The notes under the pieces were generated by a model. The model was not told where the DNA came from. It saw only the letters and a list, made by a program, of their open reading frames with translations, and made no database searches. This document shows, piece by piece, positions 39,651 through 48,932 of a DNA stretch of 64,000 nt. The number at the start of each line of letters is the position of its first letter. Position 1 is the stretch's first letter. This DNA is from Kitasatospora aureofaciens (lineage in GTDB: Bacteria; Actinomycetota; Actinomycetes; Streptomycetales; Streptomycetaceae). Where the stretch lies: contig NZ_JAHTKP010000014.1 of the NCBI RefSeq assembly GCF_019192735.1, positions 112,637-176,636 of the forward strand, in the 5' to 3' direction. A program made the translations under genes and the position numbers.

Positions 39651-41497
39651 GCCGCACCGCCCTTGGGCTTGTCGTGCTTCTCGTCGTCCACGATCTCGGC
39701 GTCGACGACGTCGTCGTCCTTGCCGTGGGCGGCGGAGTCGCCGGCCGGGGCGGCACCGGCCGCGTCGGCGTTGGCGTAGAGGGCCTGGCCGAGCTTCTGG
39801 GCGGTGGTGGAGACCTTCTCCGAGGCCTCGCGGATCTTCGCGATGTCCTCGCCCTTCAGGGCCTCCTTGAGCTCGCCGATGGCGGTCTCGACCTCGGTCT
39901 TGACGTCGGCCGGGAGCTTGTCCGCGTTGTCGGCGATGAACTTCTCGGTCGAGTAGACGAGCTGCTCGGCGGAGTTGCGGGTCTCGACGGCCTCGCGGCG
40001 CTTGTGGTCGTCCTCCGCGTACTGCTCGGCCTCGCGGCGCATGCGGTCGACCTCGTCCTTCGGCAGCGAGGAGCCGCCGGTGACGGTCATCTTCTGCTCC
40101 TTGCCAGTGCCGAGGTCCTTGGCGCCGACGTGCATGATGCCGTTGGCGTCGATGTCGAAGGTGACCTCGATCTGCGGCAGGCCGCGGGGCGCCGGCGGCA
40201 GGCCGGTCAGCTCGAACATGCCGAGCTTCTTGTTGTACGCGGCGATCTCGCGCTCGCCCTGGTAGACCTGGATCTGCACGGACGGCTGGTTGTCCTCGGC
40301 CGTGGTGAAGATCTCCGAGCGCTTGGTCGGGATCGTGGTGTTGCGCTCGATCAGCTTGGTCATGATGCCGCCCTTGGTCTCGATGCCGAGGGACAGCGGG
40401 GTGACGTCGAGCAGCAGGACGTCCTTGACCTCGCCCTTGAGGACACCGGCCTGGAGCGAGGCGCCGATGGCGACGACCTCGTCCGGGTTGACGCCCTTGT
40501 TGGCGTCCTTGCCGCCGGTCAGCTCGCGGACGAGCTCGGCGACGGCCGGCATACGGGTCGAGCCACCGACCAGGACGACGTGGTCGATCTCGGAGAGCGA
40601 GATGCCGGCGTCCTTGATCACGTTGTGGAACGGGACCTTGCAGCGCTCCAGCAGGTCGGCGGTGAGCTGCTGGAACTGGGCGCGGGTGAGCTTCTCGTCC
40701 AGGTGCAGCGGGCCCTCGGCGGAGGCCGTGATGTAGGGCAGGTTGATCGAGGTCTCGGAGGACGAGGACAGCTCGATCTTGGCCTTCTCGGAGGCCTCGC
40801 GCAGACGCTGCAGGGCCATCTTGTCCTTGGACAGGTCGACGCCGTGGCCGGACTGGAAGACCTTGACCAGGTGGTCGACGACGCGCTGGTCCCAGTCGTC
40901 GCCACCGAGGTGGTTGTCACCGTTGGTGGCCTTCACCTCGACGACCCCGTCGCCGATCTCCAGCAGGGAGACGTCGAAGGTGCCACCGCCGAGGTCGAAG
41001 ACCAGGATGGTCTGGTCGTCCTTGTCCAGGCCGTAGGCGAGGGCGGCCGCGGTCGGCTCGTTGACGATGCGCAGGACGTTGAGGCCCGCGATCTCACCGG
41101 CCTCCTTGGTGGCCTGCCGCTCGGAGTCGTTGAAGTACGCCGGGACGGTGATGACGGCGTCCGTGACGGTCTCGCCCAGGTAGGCCTCGGCGTCCCGCTT
41201 CAGCTTCTGCAGGATGAAGGCGCTGATCTGCTGGGGGTTGAAGTCCTTGCCGTCCAGGTTGATCTTCCACCCGGTGCCCATGTGGCGCTTGACCGAGCGG
41301 ATGGTTCGGTCGACGTTGGTGACCGCCTGGCGCTTGGCCACCTCGCCGACCAGGACCTCGCCGTTCTTTGCGAAAGCGACGACGGACGGCGTGGTCCGCG
41401 CGCCCTCGGCGTTCGTGATGACGGTGGGCTCGCCACCCTCCAGAACGCTGACGACCGAGTTCGTCGTGCCGAGGTCGATGCCGACCGCGCGTGCCAT
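39647..41497 (-). CDS. dnaK: Molecular chaperone DnaK (HSP70)
   Basis: A 616-residue Hsp70. ATPase domain with [18 protein letters not shown] at the start, [19 protein letters not shown] near residue 170 and [15 protein letters not shown] near 310; the [14 protein letters not shown] linker and substrate-binding domain follow, with an acidic C-terminal lid. ATG at 41497 follows GGAGGTATCTACG. First gene of the operon; two HAIR-like repeats lie within 100 bp upstream, pointing to HspR repression. Confidence 0.98.
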   Translation of the reverse strand: MARAVGIDLGTTNSVVSVLEGGEPTVITNAEGARTTPSVVAFAKNGEVLVGEVAKRQAVTNVDRTIRSVKRHMGTGWKINLDGKDFNPQQISAFILQKLKRDAEAYLGETVTDAVITVPAYFNDSERQATKEAGEIAGLNVLRIVNEPTAAALAYGLDKDDQTILVFDLGGGTFDVSLLEIGDGVVEVKATNGDNHLGGDDWDQRVVDHLVKVFQSGHGVDLSKDKMALQRLREASEKAKIELSSSSETSINLPYITASAEGPLHLDEKLTRAQFQQLTADLLERCKVPFHNVIKDAGISLSEIDHVVLVGGSTRMPAVAELVRELTGGKDANKGVNPDEVVAIGASLQAGVLKGEVKDVLLLDVTPLSLGIETKGGIMTKLIERNTTIPTKRSEIFTTAEDNQPSVQIQVYQGEREIAAYNKKLGMFELTGLPPAPRGLPQIEVTFDIDANGIMHVGAKDLGTGKEQKMTVTGGSSLPKDEVDRMRREAEQYAEDDHKRREAVETRNSAEQLVYSTEKFIADNADKLPADVKTEVETAIGELKEALKGEDIAKIREASEKVSTTAQKLGQALYANADAAGAAPAGDSAAHGKDDDVVDAEIVDDEKHDKPKGGAA

Positions 41498-41518
41498 CGT
41501 AGATACCTCCACGGAAGA

Positions 41519-41539
41519 GTTGAGCTTTACAGGCTCAAG
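41519..41539. promoter_or_regulatory. HAIR-like HspR operator 1 of dnaK
   Basis: GTTGAGC-N7-GCTCAAG matches the HspR repeat CTTGAGT-N7-ACTCAAG at 11 of 14 positions, 22 bp upstream of dnaK. Confidence 0.8.
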
Positions 41540-41570
41540 GATGCACCATCCGACGGGTGGCGTCAACAGC

Positions 41571-41591
41571 TATGAGTCCTGGTCGCTCAAC
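41571..41591. promoter_or_regulatory. HAIR-like HspR operator 2 of dnaK
   Basis: TATGAGT-N7-GCTCAAC matches the HspR repeat at 10 of 14 positions, 52 bp from operator 1 (centre to centre). Multiple repeats before dnaK are known from S. coelicolor. Confidence 0.6.
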
Positions 41592-41796
41592 TTTGCTGCG
41601 TCACGTGGCCCCGGTGGCGTGGAGTGTGCGGCGAGTGTGGACTTACGTGACTGCCGCCATAGCTTGAGAACCTTCTGGAGAACTGTTAACGAGCGGTATT
41701 GTCCGGGCCGTCGGCCCGGCAAGTTACCGACGAGTACACTCGCTTTGTAGAACCCCAGAGACTGCTCAACAGGAAGCCGCAGGAGACGGAGAGCCG

Positions 41797-44019
41797 ATGC
41801 AGCTAGCAGCGATCGTCATCTCGCTGGTCACGTTCGTGATCGGTACCGCGCTCGCCGCCCGTGCGGCGCTGTACATCTTCAAGGTGGTGAGAACCGGCCA
41901 GCCGGACTCCACCCGCTTCGGGCAGCCCGTCCAGCGGGTGAAGACCGTCGCGATCGAGTTCGTCGGCCACACCCGGATGAACCGCTGGGGGATCGTCGGC
42001 ATCGCCCACTGGTTCGTCGCGGTCGGCTTCTTCAGCCTGGTGCTGACCATCGTCAACGCCTTCGGCCAGCTCTTCGACGCCGAGTTCGCGCTGCCGATCA
42101 TCGGCCGCTGGATGATCTGGCAGCTCTTCGTCGAGCTGGTCGGCACCCTGACCACGCTGGGCATCCTGACCCTGATGGTGATCCGGCTGATGAGCCTGCC
42201 GTCGAGGTCCGGCCGCAAGTCGCGCTTCGCCGGCTCGATCGCCTGGCAGGCCTTCTACGTCGAGTACACGATCCTCGGCATCGGCATCTGCATCCTGATG
42301 CTGCGCGCGCTGGAGGGCGCCCTCGAAGGCGTCGACTCGTACGGGCCGGAGCACCTGGTCTCGTACCCACTGGTCTCCGCGCTCAGCGGGCTGTCGCACG
42401 GCACGCTGGCGAACCTGATCTACCTGTTCGCGATGCTGAAGATCTGCATCTCGTTCGCGTGGGCGACCACCATCGGCATCAACCCCTCGATGGGTGTGGC
42501 CTGGCACCGCTTCCTCGGGTTCTTCAACATCTACTTCAAGCGCGAGGAGGACGGCGGCACCGCGCTCGGCGCCCTCCGTCCGATGACCTCCGGCGGCCGG
42601 CCGATCGACTTCGAGGACCCGGCCGAGGACGCCGTCTTCGGCGTCTCCCAGGTCGAGCACTTCTCCTGGAAGGGCATCCTCGACTTCTCCACCTGCACCG
42701 AGTGCGGCCGCTGCCAGTCGCAGTGCCCCGCCTGGAACACCGGCAAGCCGCTCTCGCCGAAGCTGCTGATCATGGGCCTGCGCGAGCACGCCTTCGGCAA
42801 GGCGCCGTACCTGCTGGCCGGGGGCGGCAAGGACATGGAGGGTAACGAGACCGCCACGTCCGAGCAGCTCAAGGACGTCCCGGCGGCGGCTCTCGCCGAG
42901 GCCGAGCGCCCGCTGATCGGCACCGCCGAAGAGAACGGCGTCATCGACCCGGACGTGCTGTGGTCCTGCACCACCTGCGGCGCCTGCGTCGAGCAGTGCC
43001 CGGTGGACATCGAGCACATCGACCACATCGTCGACATGCGCCGCTACCAGGTGATGATCGAGTCCTCGTTCCCGACCGAGGCCGGGACGATGCTCAAGAA
43101 CCTGGAGAACAAGGGCAACCCGTGGGGCATGGCCACCAAGGCCCGCCTGGACTGGGTCAAGGAGCTCAAGAAGGAGACCGGCATCGAGGTGCCGGTGATC
43201 GGCGAGGACATCGATCCGGCCGAGGTCGAGTACCTCTACTGGGTCGGCTGCGCCGGCGCCCTGGAGGACCGCGCCAAGAAGACCACCAAGGCCTTCGCCG
43301 AGCTGCTGCACACCGCGGGCGTGAAGTTCGCGATCCTCGGCAAGGAGGAGTCCTGCACCGGTGACTCCGCCCGCCGCCTGGGCAACGAGTTCCTCTTCCA
43401 GATGCTCGGCGCGCAGAACGTCGAGACGCTGAACGCGGCCCTGGAGGACGCTCCGGTCAAGCGGATCGTCGCCACCTGCCCGCACTGCTTCAACACCATC
43501 GCCAACGAGTACCCGCAGCTGGGCGGCCACTTCGAGGTCATCCACCACACCCAGCTGCTGCAGCACCTGATCGACGAGGGCAAGCTCATCCCGGTGAACC
43601 CGGTCGAGGGCCTGATCACCTACCACGACCCCTGCTACCTGGGCCGCCACAACAAGGTCTACAGCCCGCCGCGCGAGATCATGGACAAGGTTCCGGGTCT
43701 GCGCCAGCAGGAGATGCACCGGCACAAGGAGCGCGGCTTCTGCTGCGGCGCCGGCGGTGCCCGCATGTGGATGGAGGAGCGCATCGGCAAGCGGATCAAC
43801 ACCGAGCGCGTGGACGAGGCGCTGTCGCTCAACCCGGACATCGTCTCCACCGCCTGCCCGTTCTGTCTGGTGATGCTCTCGGACTCGGTCAACGGCAAGA
43901 AGAACGAGGGCGCGGCCAAGGAGCACCTGCGGGTGGTCGACGTGGCCCAGCTGCTGCTCGACTCGGTCAAGGCGACCCCGCCGGCCGAGGCCGAGGAGCC
44001 CGCGACCGTGGACGCGTAG
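41797..44019 (+). CDS. Membrane-bound Fe-S oxidoreductase (heterodisulfide reductase-related)
   Basis: A 740-residue protein. Five N-terminal hydrophobic helices (residues ~1-235) resemble a heme-b membrane anchor, then two ferredoxin-type [4Fe-4S] motifs, CTECGRCQSQCP at residue 300 and CTTCGACVEQCPVDIEH at 391, then two CCG cysteine-rich domains (GCAGALEDRAKK to ATCPHCFN, and DPCYLGRHN to FCCGAGGARMW). This fits HdrD/GlpC-like electron-transfer proteins acting at the inner membrane face; donor and acceptor unknown. GGAGACGGAG precedes the ATG. The gene is conserved next to dnaK in streptomycetes. Confidence 0.92.
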   Translation: MQLAAIVISLVTFVIGTALAARAALYIFKVVRTGQPDSTRFGQPVQRVKTVAIEFVGHTRMNRWGIVGIAHWFVAVGFFSLVLTIVNAFGQLFDAEFALPIIGRWMIWQLFVELVGTLTTLGILTLMVIRLMSLPSRSGRKSRFAGSIAWQAFYVEYTILGIGICILMLRALEGALEGVDSYGPEHLVSYPLVSALSGLSHGTLANLIYLFAMLKICISFAWATTIGINPSMGVAWHRFLGFFNIYFKREEDGGTALGALRPMTSGGRPIDFEDPAEDAVFGVSQVEHFSWKGILDFSTCTECGRCQSQCPAWNTGKPLSPKLLIMGLREHAFGKAPYLLAGGGKDMEGNETATSEQLKDVPAAALAEAERPLIGTAEENGVIDPDVLWSCTTCGACVEQCPVDIEHIDHIVDMRRYQVMIESSFPTEAGTMLKNLENKGNPWGMATKARLDWVKELKKETGIEVPVIGEDIDPAEVEYLYWVGCAGALEDRAKKTTKAFAELLHTAGVKFAILGKEESCTGDSARRLGNEFLFQMLGAQNVETLNAALEDAPVKRIVATCPHCFNTIANEYPQLGGHFEVIHHTQLLQHLIDEGKLIPVNPVEGLITYHDPCYLGRHNKVYSPPREIMDKVPGLRQQEMHRHKERGFCCGAGGARMWMEERIGKRINTERVDEALSLNPDIVSTACPFCLVMLSDSVNGKKNEGAAKEHLRVVDVAQLLLDSVKATPPAEAEEPATVDA

Positions 44020-44332
44020 CGTCTTCTGTTCGACAGTTCTGCTACAACTGCCCGGCCCGGCGGTCGCCGCGAAAGCGCCCGCCGGGCCGGGCTTTTGGGG
44101 CCTCGGTGCGGCGGCTGCGCTCCATCCGCTGTGCTCCATCGGCCGCAGGCACGTGATGCCAATCGCACGGCCGCCGGACGGGCATTCGGTTGGAAGGAAA
44201 TACAGTAGGCCAGACCGGCCCCCGGGCCGGTCGACCCGATCCGGGCAGATGACCGGACGGATCCAGACCACCGACGGAGGTATCGGCCCGCCGGGCCGGG
44301 CCGCAGAGACCACAAGGGGAACAGCGCAGACC
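44020..44332. other. Intergenic region after the Fe-S oxidoreductase
   Basis: About 310 bp. It contains the strong terminator at 44050-44096 and, further on, the unassigned promoter of the nucleotidyltransferase gene. Nothing else seen. Confidence 0.45.
44050..44096 (+). terminator. Rho-independent terminator of the Fe-S oxidoreductase gene
   Basis: Fourteen-bp perfect stem GCCCGGCCCGGCGG with a 15-base loop, followed by TTTT. Confidence 0.9.
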
Positions 44333-45481
44333 ATGACCGAGGCGATCATGCTGGTCGGTGGTAAGGGCACGCGACTGCGTCCGCTGACCACCCACACCCC
44401 CAAGCCCATGCTGCCGGTGGCAGGCGTCCCGTTCATCGCGCACCAGCTGGCCCGCGCCGCGGCCGCCGGTGTCACCCGCGTGGTGCTGGCAACCTCCTAC
44501 CTCGCCGAGGTCTTCGAGGACCACTTCCAGGACGGCACCCCGTACGGCATCGAGCTGGTCTACCTGACCGAGCGCGAGCCGCTGGGCACCGGCGGGGCCA
44601 TCCGCAACGCCGCCTCCGGGCTCACCTGCGGCCCCGACGAGCCGGTCCTGGTCTTCAACGGCGACATCCTGTCCGGCGTCGACATCGCCGCCCTGCGCGA
44701 CGGCCACGTGGCCGCCGGGGCCGACGTCACCCTGCACCTCACCCGGGTCGAGGACCCGCGCGCCTTCGGCCTGGTGCCGACCGACGAGGACGGGCGGGTG
44801 CTGGAGTTCCTGGAGAAGCCGGAGACGCCCGAGCAGATCGTCACCGACCAGATCAACGCCGGCTGCTACGTCTTCACCCGGTCCGTCATCGACCGCATCC
44901 CGGCCGGCCGGGAGGTGTCCGTCGAGCGCGAGACCTTCCCCGAGCTGCTGGCCACCGGCGCGCTGCTGCGCGGCGTCGTCGACACCTCGTACTGGCTGGA
45001 CCTCGGCACCCCGGGCGCGTTCGTCCGCGGCTCGGCCGACCTGGTGCTCGGCAAGGTCGACTCCCCGGCCGTCCCCGGGCCGACCGGCGACGCCCTGCTG
45101 CTGCCCGGCGCGACCGTCCACCCCGGCGCGGTGCTCAGCGGCGGCACCGTGGTGTCCGAGGGCGCGGTGGTCGAGGCGGGCGCGATCGTCGAGGGCAGCG
45201 TGATCCTGCCGGGTGCGGTGATCGGCCCGGACACCCTCGTCAAGGACTCCATCGTGGGCGCCTTCGCCACCGTCGGCGATCGCTCCGCGCTGGATGGCGC
45301 GGTGATCGGCGACGGTGCGATCGTCGAGTCCGACAACGAGCTGCCGAACGGCATCCGGATCGCCTGCGGCACACTGCTGCCGGTCGGCGCGGTCCGCACC
45401 TCGGCCGGTCCGGGCGGCTGTCCGGCGGGCGCCTCGGCGGCGGCCGCGGTGCACGGGCCGGCGGTCACCGCGCAGCGCTAG
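44333..45481 (+). CDS. Sugar-nucleotidyltransferase (mannose-1-phosphate guanylyltransferase-like)
   Basis: A 382-residue protein. N-terminal nucleotidyltransferase domain with the pyrophosphorylase signature LVGGKGTRLRPLT at residue 7, PKPMLPVAG, the FNGDILSG metal-binding Asp, and EFLEKPE. The C-terminal third is a left-handed beta-helix of hexapeptide repeats (VTVHPGAVLSGGTVVSEGA..., VIGPDTLVKDSIVG). It makes an NDP-sugar, probably GDP-mannose, for glycan or exopolysaccharide synthesis; the exact nucleotide cannot be read from sequence. Start at ATG 44333 by family similarity. Confidence 0.9.
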   Translation: MTEAIMLVGGKGTRLRPLTTHTPKPMLPVAGVPFIAHQLARAAAAGVTRVVLATSYLAEVFEDHFQDGTPYGIELVYLTEREPLGTGGAIRNAASGLTCGPDEPVLVFNGDILSGVDIAALRDGHVAAGADVTLHLTRVEDPRAFGLVPTDEDGRVLEFLEKPETPEQIVTDQINAGCYVFTRSVIDRIPAGREVSVERETFPELLATGALLRGVVDTSYWLDLGTPGAFVRGSADLVLGKVDSPAVPGPTGDALLLPGATVHPGAVLSGGTVVSEGAVVEAGAIVEGSVILPGAVIGPDTLVKDSIVGAFATVGDRSALDGAVIGDGAIVESDNELPNGIRIACGTLLPVGAVRTSAGPGGCPAGASAAAAVHGPAVTAQR

Positions 45482-45604
45482 CCCCGGGAGGGGTTTCGGA
45501 CCCTTCGGTCCAGGCTCGCTCCCGTTCGTCTCAGGCTCGCTGCAAACCGGCCCCGGCTCTGTCCGGGGCCGACGCGGACTGGGCCGGACGGGTACCTTCG
45601 GAAC

Positions 45605-46552
45605 GTGGCTGGTAATCGATACGACAGCGGTCAGGGCGCCGACCCCCACGGCGGGTGGTCGGCCTCTCCGCCGCCGGCGGGGGCGCCCGGGGGGCACGGG
45701 CAGACGGACGGACCGGAGTACTTCACGGCCCCGCACCCGGGGGCGGGCGGTGGCCCGGCCGGGCACGACCCGTACGCCGCCGACCGGCCCGGGAACACCC
45801 GGGCCTTCCCGACCGGCGGCGACCCGTACGCGGCGCAGCCGTCGCACGAGGAGTACCCGACCCAGGGTTACCAGGGCCAGGGCTACTACGAGCAGGGCTA
45901 CGACCAGGGCGGCGGGTACCCCCAGGGGGACCACCAGCAGCCGCCGTACGGCCAGGACAACGTCACCGTCTACCGCGCCGGCGGTCAGTCCGCCCCGCAC
46001 GTCTCCGGGCCGCGCCCGCACTGGCGCGAGCTGCTGACCGGCATCGTCCGCGCCCCGGCCGTGACCTTCGACCGCGTCCGCGACCACCAGGTCTGGCTCC
46101 CTGCCCTCACCGTCTCGCTGCTGTACGGCGCGCTCGCGGTGCTCGGCATCGGCCTGACCCACGACGACATCGTCAACTCGACCTTCACCGTCGCGCTGAC
46201 CGGCATGGTCGCCGCTGCCATCGGCTTCACCGTCACCGGCGCGATCTTCGGCGCGGTCACCTATGCCCTGGCCCGCCAGCTCGGCGGGGACGGCCCCTGG
46301 AAGTCGACGGTCGGCCTCGCCGCACTGATCGGCTGGCTGACCGACGCGCCGCGGCTGCTGTTCGCCCTGGTGCTGCCGTCCGGCAGCGCGGTCGTCCAGG
46401 TCGTCGGCTGGGCCACCTGGGCGTTCTGCGCGTTCCTGCTGACCACGATGGTCCGGCGGGTGCACGACCTGCCCTGGGGCAAGGCGGCGGCCGCCGCGGC
46501 GGTCCAGCTGGTCGCGCTGCTGGTCCTGATCAAGCTGCCGACCCTGGGCTGA
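45605..46552 (+). CDS. Yip1-domain membrane protein
   Basis: A 315-residue protein with a disordered, Gly/Pro/Tyr/Gln-rich N-terminal half (about 130 residues, with YEQGYDQGGGYPQGD-type repeats) and five to six C-terminal hydrophobic helices of the Yip1 family. PHWRELLTGIVRAPAVTFDRV opens the domain; the helix near VGLAALIGWLTDAPRLLFAL is family-typical. Function in actinobacteria unknown. Starts at GTG; promoter position not obvious. The 3' end, including the stop, is tandemly duplicated. Confidence 0.85.
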   Translation: MAGNRYDSGQGADPHGGWSASPPPAGAPGGHGQTDGPEYFTAPHPGAGGGPAGHDPYAADRPGNTRAFPTGGDPYAAQPSHEEYPTQGYQGQGYYEQGYDQGGGYPQGDHQQPPYGQDNVTVYRAGGQSAPHVSGPRPHWRELLTGIVRAPAVTFDRVRDHQVWLPALTVSLLYGALAVLGIGLTHDDIVNSTFTVALTGMVAAAIGFTVTGAIFGAVTYALARQLGGDGPWKSTVGLAALIGWLTDAPRLLFALVLPSGSAVVQVVGWATWAFCAFLLTTMVRRVHDLPWGKAAAAAAVQLVALLVLIKLPTLG

Positions 46553-46576
46553 GCAAGCTGCCGACCCTGGGCCGAG
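46531..46576 (+). repeat. 23-bp tandem duplication across the Yip1 stop codon
   Basis: CAAGCTGCCGACCCTGGGCT plus GAG, ending with the gene's stop context, is repeated immediately with one mismatch. The second copy is non-coding. Confidence 0.85.
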
Positions 46577-46659
46577 CACCGGACGGCAGAATGGTGGACG
46601 GGTCCCGCCCGGCGGGGCCCGTCCACCCGCTTCCTCGTTCGACGTCACCGGAGCCAGGC

Positions 46660-47550
46660 ATGACCCTCCCCACCACCCACGTCAGCTTCCCGGCCGGGGC
46701 GGTGACCGGCGAGTCCCCGGTGCTCGCGGTGCACCCGCTGGCCGACGGCCGCTGGGCCGTCGTCACCGCGGTCACCCCGTTCCACCCGCTCGACCACACC
46801 TGGCCCGACCAGCCCGCCGACCTCGGCACCCTCACCGTGGACGGCACCGAGCTGGCCGTCGTCGACTGCCTGACCGGCGCGGTCGGCCCGGACGGCGGCG
46901 CCCCGCTGGTCGGCGCCGACATCCCGGTGCGGCGCGGCGACGAGGAGTGGTCCTGGCTGGTCCTGCACGTCCTCACGACCGACCCCGGCGACCTCGTCGG
47001 GCGCACCGTCGTGCTCACCGTCGACGCCGGGCGCCGGGCCGCCCTCAGCGCCTCGCACAGCGGCTGCCACCTGCTCGCCCTCGCCCTCAACGCCGCACTC
47101 GCCCCGCGCTGGCGCAAGGACCCGGGCCGCTCCGACGCCTTCGGCAACCCCGACTTCGACAGCCTCGCGATGGCCGGCTCGGTGATGGACACCGAGGCCA
47201 GCACGGACACCTACCGGCTCGGCAAGTCGCTCAAGAAGAAGGGCTTCACGGCGGACGCCACCGAGGACCTCCCGGCCCTCGCCGACGCCCTGCCCGCCCT
47301 CACCGAGGCCGTCAACGCGCAGCTCGCCGCCTGGGTCGCCGCCGACGCCCCGGTCCGCATCGAGGTGCCCGGCCCCGAGCTCACCGCCCGCCGCCAGTGG
47401 CACTGCGAGCTGCCCGAGGGCGGCGCGCAGATCTTCTGCGGCGGCACCCACCTGCACCACCTCGGCGAGCTGGCCGAGCTCCGCACCGAGCTGCGGCTGT
47501 CGGAGGACGGCACCGAGCTGGTCGCCGTCACCCGCCCGAAGCGGGCCTGA
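46660..47550 (+). CDS. AlaX-like alanyl-tRNA editing domain protein
   Basis: A 296-residue protein resembling the second additional (SAD/editing) domain of threonyl- and alanyl-tRNA synthetases. Zinc ligands appear as HxxxH in ASHSGCHLLALALN near residue 127 and CxxxH in FCGGTHLHHL near 263. The N-terminal beta-rich part (PADLGTLTVDG) matches the AlaX core. It would deacylate mischarged tRNA in trans, though activity here is not shown. GTCACCGGAGCC provides the ribosome site. A terminator separates it from convergent dcd. Confidence 0.8.
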   Translation: MTLPTTHVSFPAGAVTGESPVLAVHPLADGRWAVVTAVTPFHPLDHTWPDQPADLGTLTVDGTELAVVDCLTGAVGPDGGAPLVGADIPVRRGDEEWSWLVLHVLTTDPGDLVGRTVVLTVDAGRRAALSASHSGCHLLALALNAALAPRWRKDPGRSDAFGNPDFDSLAMAGSVMDTEASTDTYRLGKSLKKKGFTADATEDLPALADALPALTEAVNAQLAAWVAADAPVRIEVPGPELTARRQWHCELPEGGAQIFCGGTHLHHLGELAELRTELRLSEDGTELVAVTRPKRA

Positions 47551-47575
47551 GAGGCCGGAGCGGCCTGACAACGCC

Positions 47576-47612
47576 GCGGGCGGCCACCCTCGCGCTGAGG
47601 GTGGCCGCCCGC
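47576..47612. terminator. Bidirectional terminator between AlaX-like gene and dcd
   Basis: Sixteen-bp perfect stem GCGGGCGGCCACCCTC with loop GCGCT between the convergent genes. Confidence 0.9.
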
Positions 47613-47647
47613 CGTGCGTGTACTCTGCTGAGGCTCAGCGCTGTGGC

Positions 47648-48223
47648 TCAGACCTTGGTGCGGTGGAAGTTCAGGTACGAACGCGACGGCGTCGGGCCGC
47701 GCTGGCCCTGGTAGCGCGAGCCGTAGCGCTCCGAGCCGTACGGGTGCTCCGACGGCGAGGAGAGCCGGAACAGGCAGAGCTGTCCGATCTTCATCCCCGG
47801 GTACAGCTTGATCGGCAGCGTCGCGACGTTCGACAGCTCCAGCGTCACGTGGCCGCTGAAACCGGGGTCGATGAAGCCGGCCGTGGAGTGCGTCAGCAGG
47901 CCCAGCCGGCCCAGACTCGACTTGCCCTCCAGCCGGGACGCGACGTCCTCGGGCAGCGTGATGACCTCGTACGTCGAGGCCAGCACGAACTCGCCCGGGT
48001 GCAGGATGAACGCCTCGTCGCCGTCCGGCTCGACCAGCCGGGTGAGGTCCGGCTGCTCCTCGGAGGGGTCGATGTGCGGGTACCGGTGGTTCTCGAACAC
48101 GCGGAAGAAGCGGTCGAGGCGCACGTCGATACTTGAGGGCTGGATCATCGCCGGGTCGAACGGGTCGATCATGACCCGGCCCAGGTCGATCTCGGTCCGG
48201 ATGTCCTTGTCAGAGAGCAGCAC
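47648..48223 (-). CDS. dcd: dCTP deaminase
   Basis: A 191-residue trimeric dCTP deaminase that makes dUTP for thymidylate synthesis. [12 protein letters not shown] opens it; [13 protein letters not shown], the active-site [23 protein letters not shown] block near residue 112 with its catalytic Glu and the C-terminal nucleotide-binding [12 protein letters not shown] are all present. Actinobacterial members may be bifunctional (dCTP deaminase/dUTPase); that is not shown here. Convergent with the AlaX-like gene. Confidence 0.96.
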   Translation of the reverse strand: MLLSDKDIRTEIDLGRVMIDPFDPAMIQPSSIDVRLDRFFRVFENHRYPHIDPSEEQPDLTRLVEPDGDEAFILHPGEFVLASTYEVITLPEDVASRLEGKSSLGRLGLLTHSTAGFIDPGFSGHVTLELSNVATLPIKLYPGMKIGQLCLFRLSSPSEHPYGSERYGSRYQGQRGPTPSRSYLNFHRTKV

Positions 48224-48295
48224 GCTTCGAGGTTACGTGCACGACAGGGCCCCGGACGAATCCGCCCGGGGCCCCTTCCGTCCTCGCGCCGGCCG

Positions 48296-48517
48296 TCAGG
48301 CCAGGAACTCAGCGGCCGCCAGCCGCAGCGCCCGGGCCAGTTGCGGCTCCGACAGCTCCCGCACGTCGGCCAGCACCGAACTCCTCAGCCGTCCACACTG
48401 CGGACAGCGGATCAGCCGGCCGGGCCCCAGCCGGCCGGGTCCGAGGTTCTGCATCGGGAACGTGGTGGTGCTGAACAGGTGCCCCTCGGCACAACGAACG
48501 ACGGCGCGCTGCTCCAT
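48296..48517 (-). CDS. Small zinc-ribbon-like hypothetical protein
   Basis: A 73-residue protein with VRCAEGHLF (CxxxH) and IRCPQCGRLR (CxxC), a likely structural zinc ribbon, and a helical C-terminus. ATG at 48517 has a GGAAGGGG site nine bases upstream; an in-frame longer start (84 aa) is less well supported. Conserved next to dcd in many streptomycetes; function unknown. Confidence 0.65.
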   Translation of the reverse strand: MEQRAVVRCAEGHLFSTTTFPMQNLGPGRLGPGRLIRCPQCGRLRSSVLADVRELSEPQLARALRLAAAEFLA

Positions 48518-48794
48518 CGATCCCCTTCCCATCCCTAACCCAGTACTCACCCGTACTCATCGCGCCCCGGCGGACCGAGCCCCGGGACAGCGTCACATTA
48601 GGGGATGTTCCGGACATTCCACACCATGGCTCGCCGCCCCCGACCCCACCCGCCGGAGCACTCTCACGCGGCCCAAACAGTACGCCCCCCACCCCGCCCC
48701 ACCCGGCTCCGCCACGTCCCCTGGCCACCCGTGCAACCGGCGTCACGGATGGGGTACAGTGAAGGCGATCGAGCGGTCCCTGACGGCTCATCAG

Positions 48795-48865
48795 GCGGGC
48801 GTAGTTTAATGGTAGAACATGAGCTTCCCAAGCTTAGAGCGCGAGTTCGATTCTCGTCGCCCGCT
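48795..48865 (+). tRNA. tRNA-Gly (anticodon CCC)
   Basis: A 71-nt cloverleaf: acceptor GCGGGCG/CGCCCGC, D arm, anticodon stem TGAGC/GCTTA with loop TTCCCAA, T arm GCGAG-TTCGATT-CTCGT, discriminator U, CCA not encoded. It reads glycine codon GGG. Confidence 0.96.
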
Positions 48866-48873
48866 CCGTACGG

Positions 48874-48907
48874 AGAAAGCCGCAGGTCACCTGACCTGCG
48901 GCTTTCT
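48874..48907 (+). terminator. Terminator of tRNA-Gly(CCC)
   Basis: Sixteen-bp stem AGAAAGCCGCAGGTCA with a two-base loop, then a T-rich tail, 8 bp after the tRNA. Confidence 0.88.
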
Positions 48908-48932
48908 TGCTTTTCGGGTGGCGCCGGGTGGC

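Noticed and set aside
41803..44475. 890-codon minus-strand frame opposite the Fe-S oxidoreductase
   Set aside because: Shadow frame; the plus strand shows conserved Cys motifs and a ribosome site.
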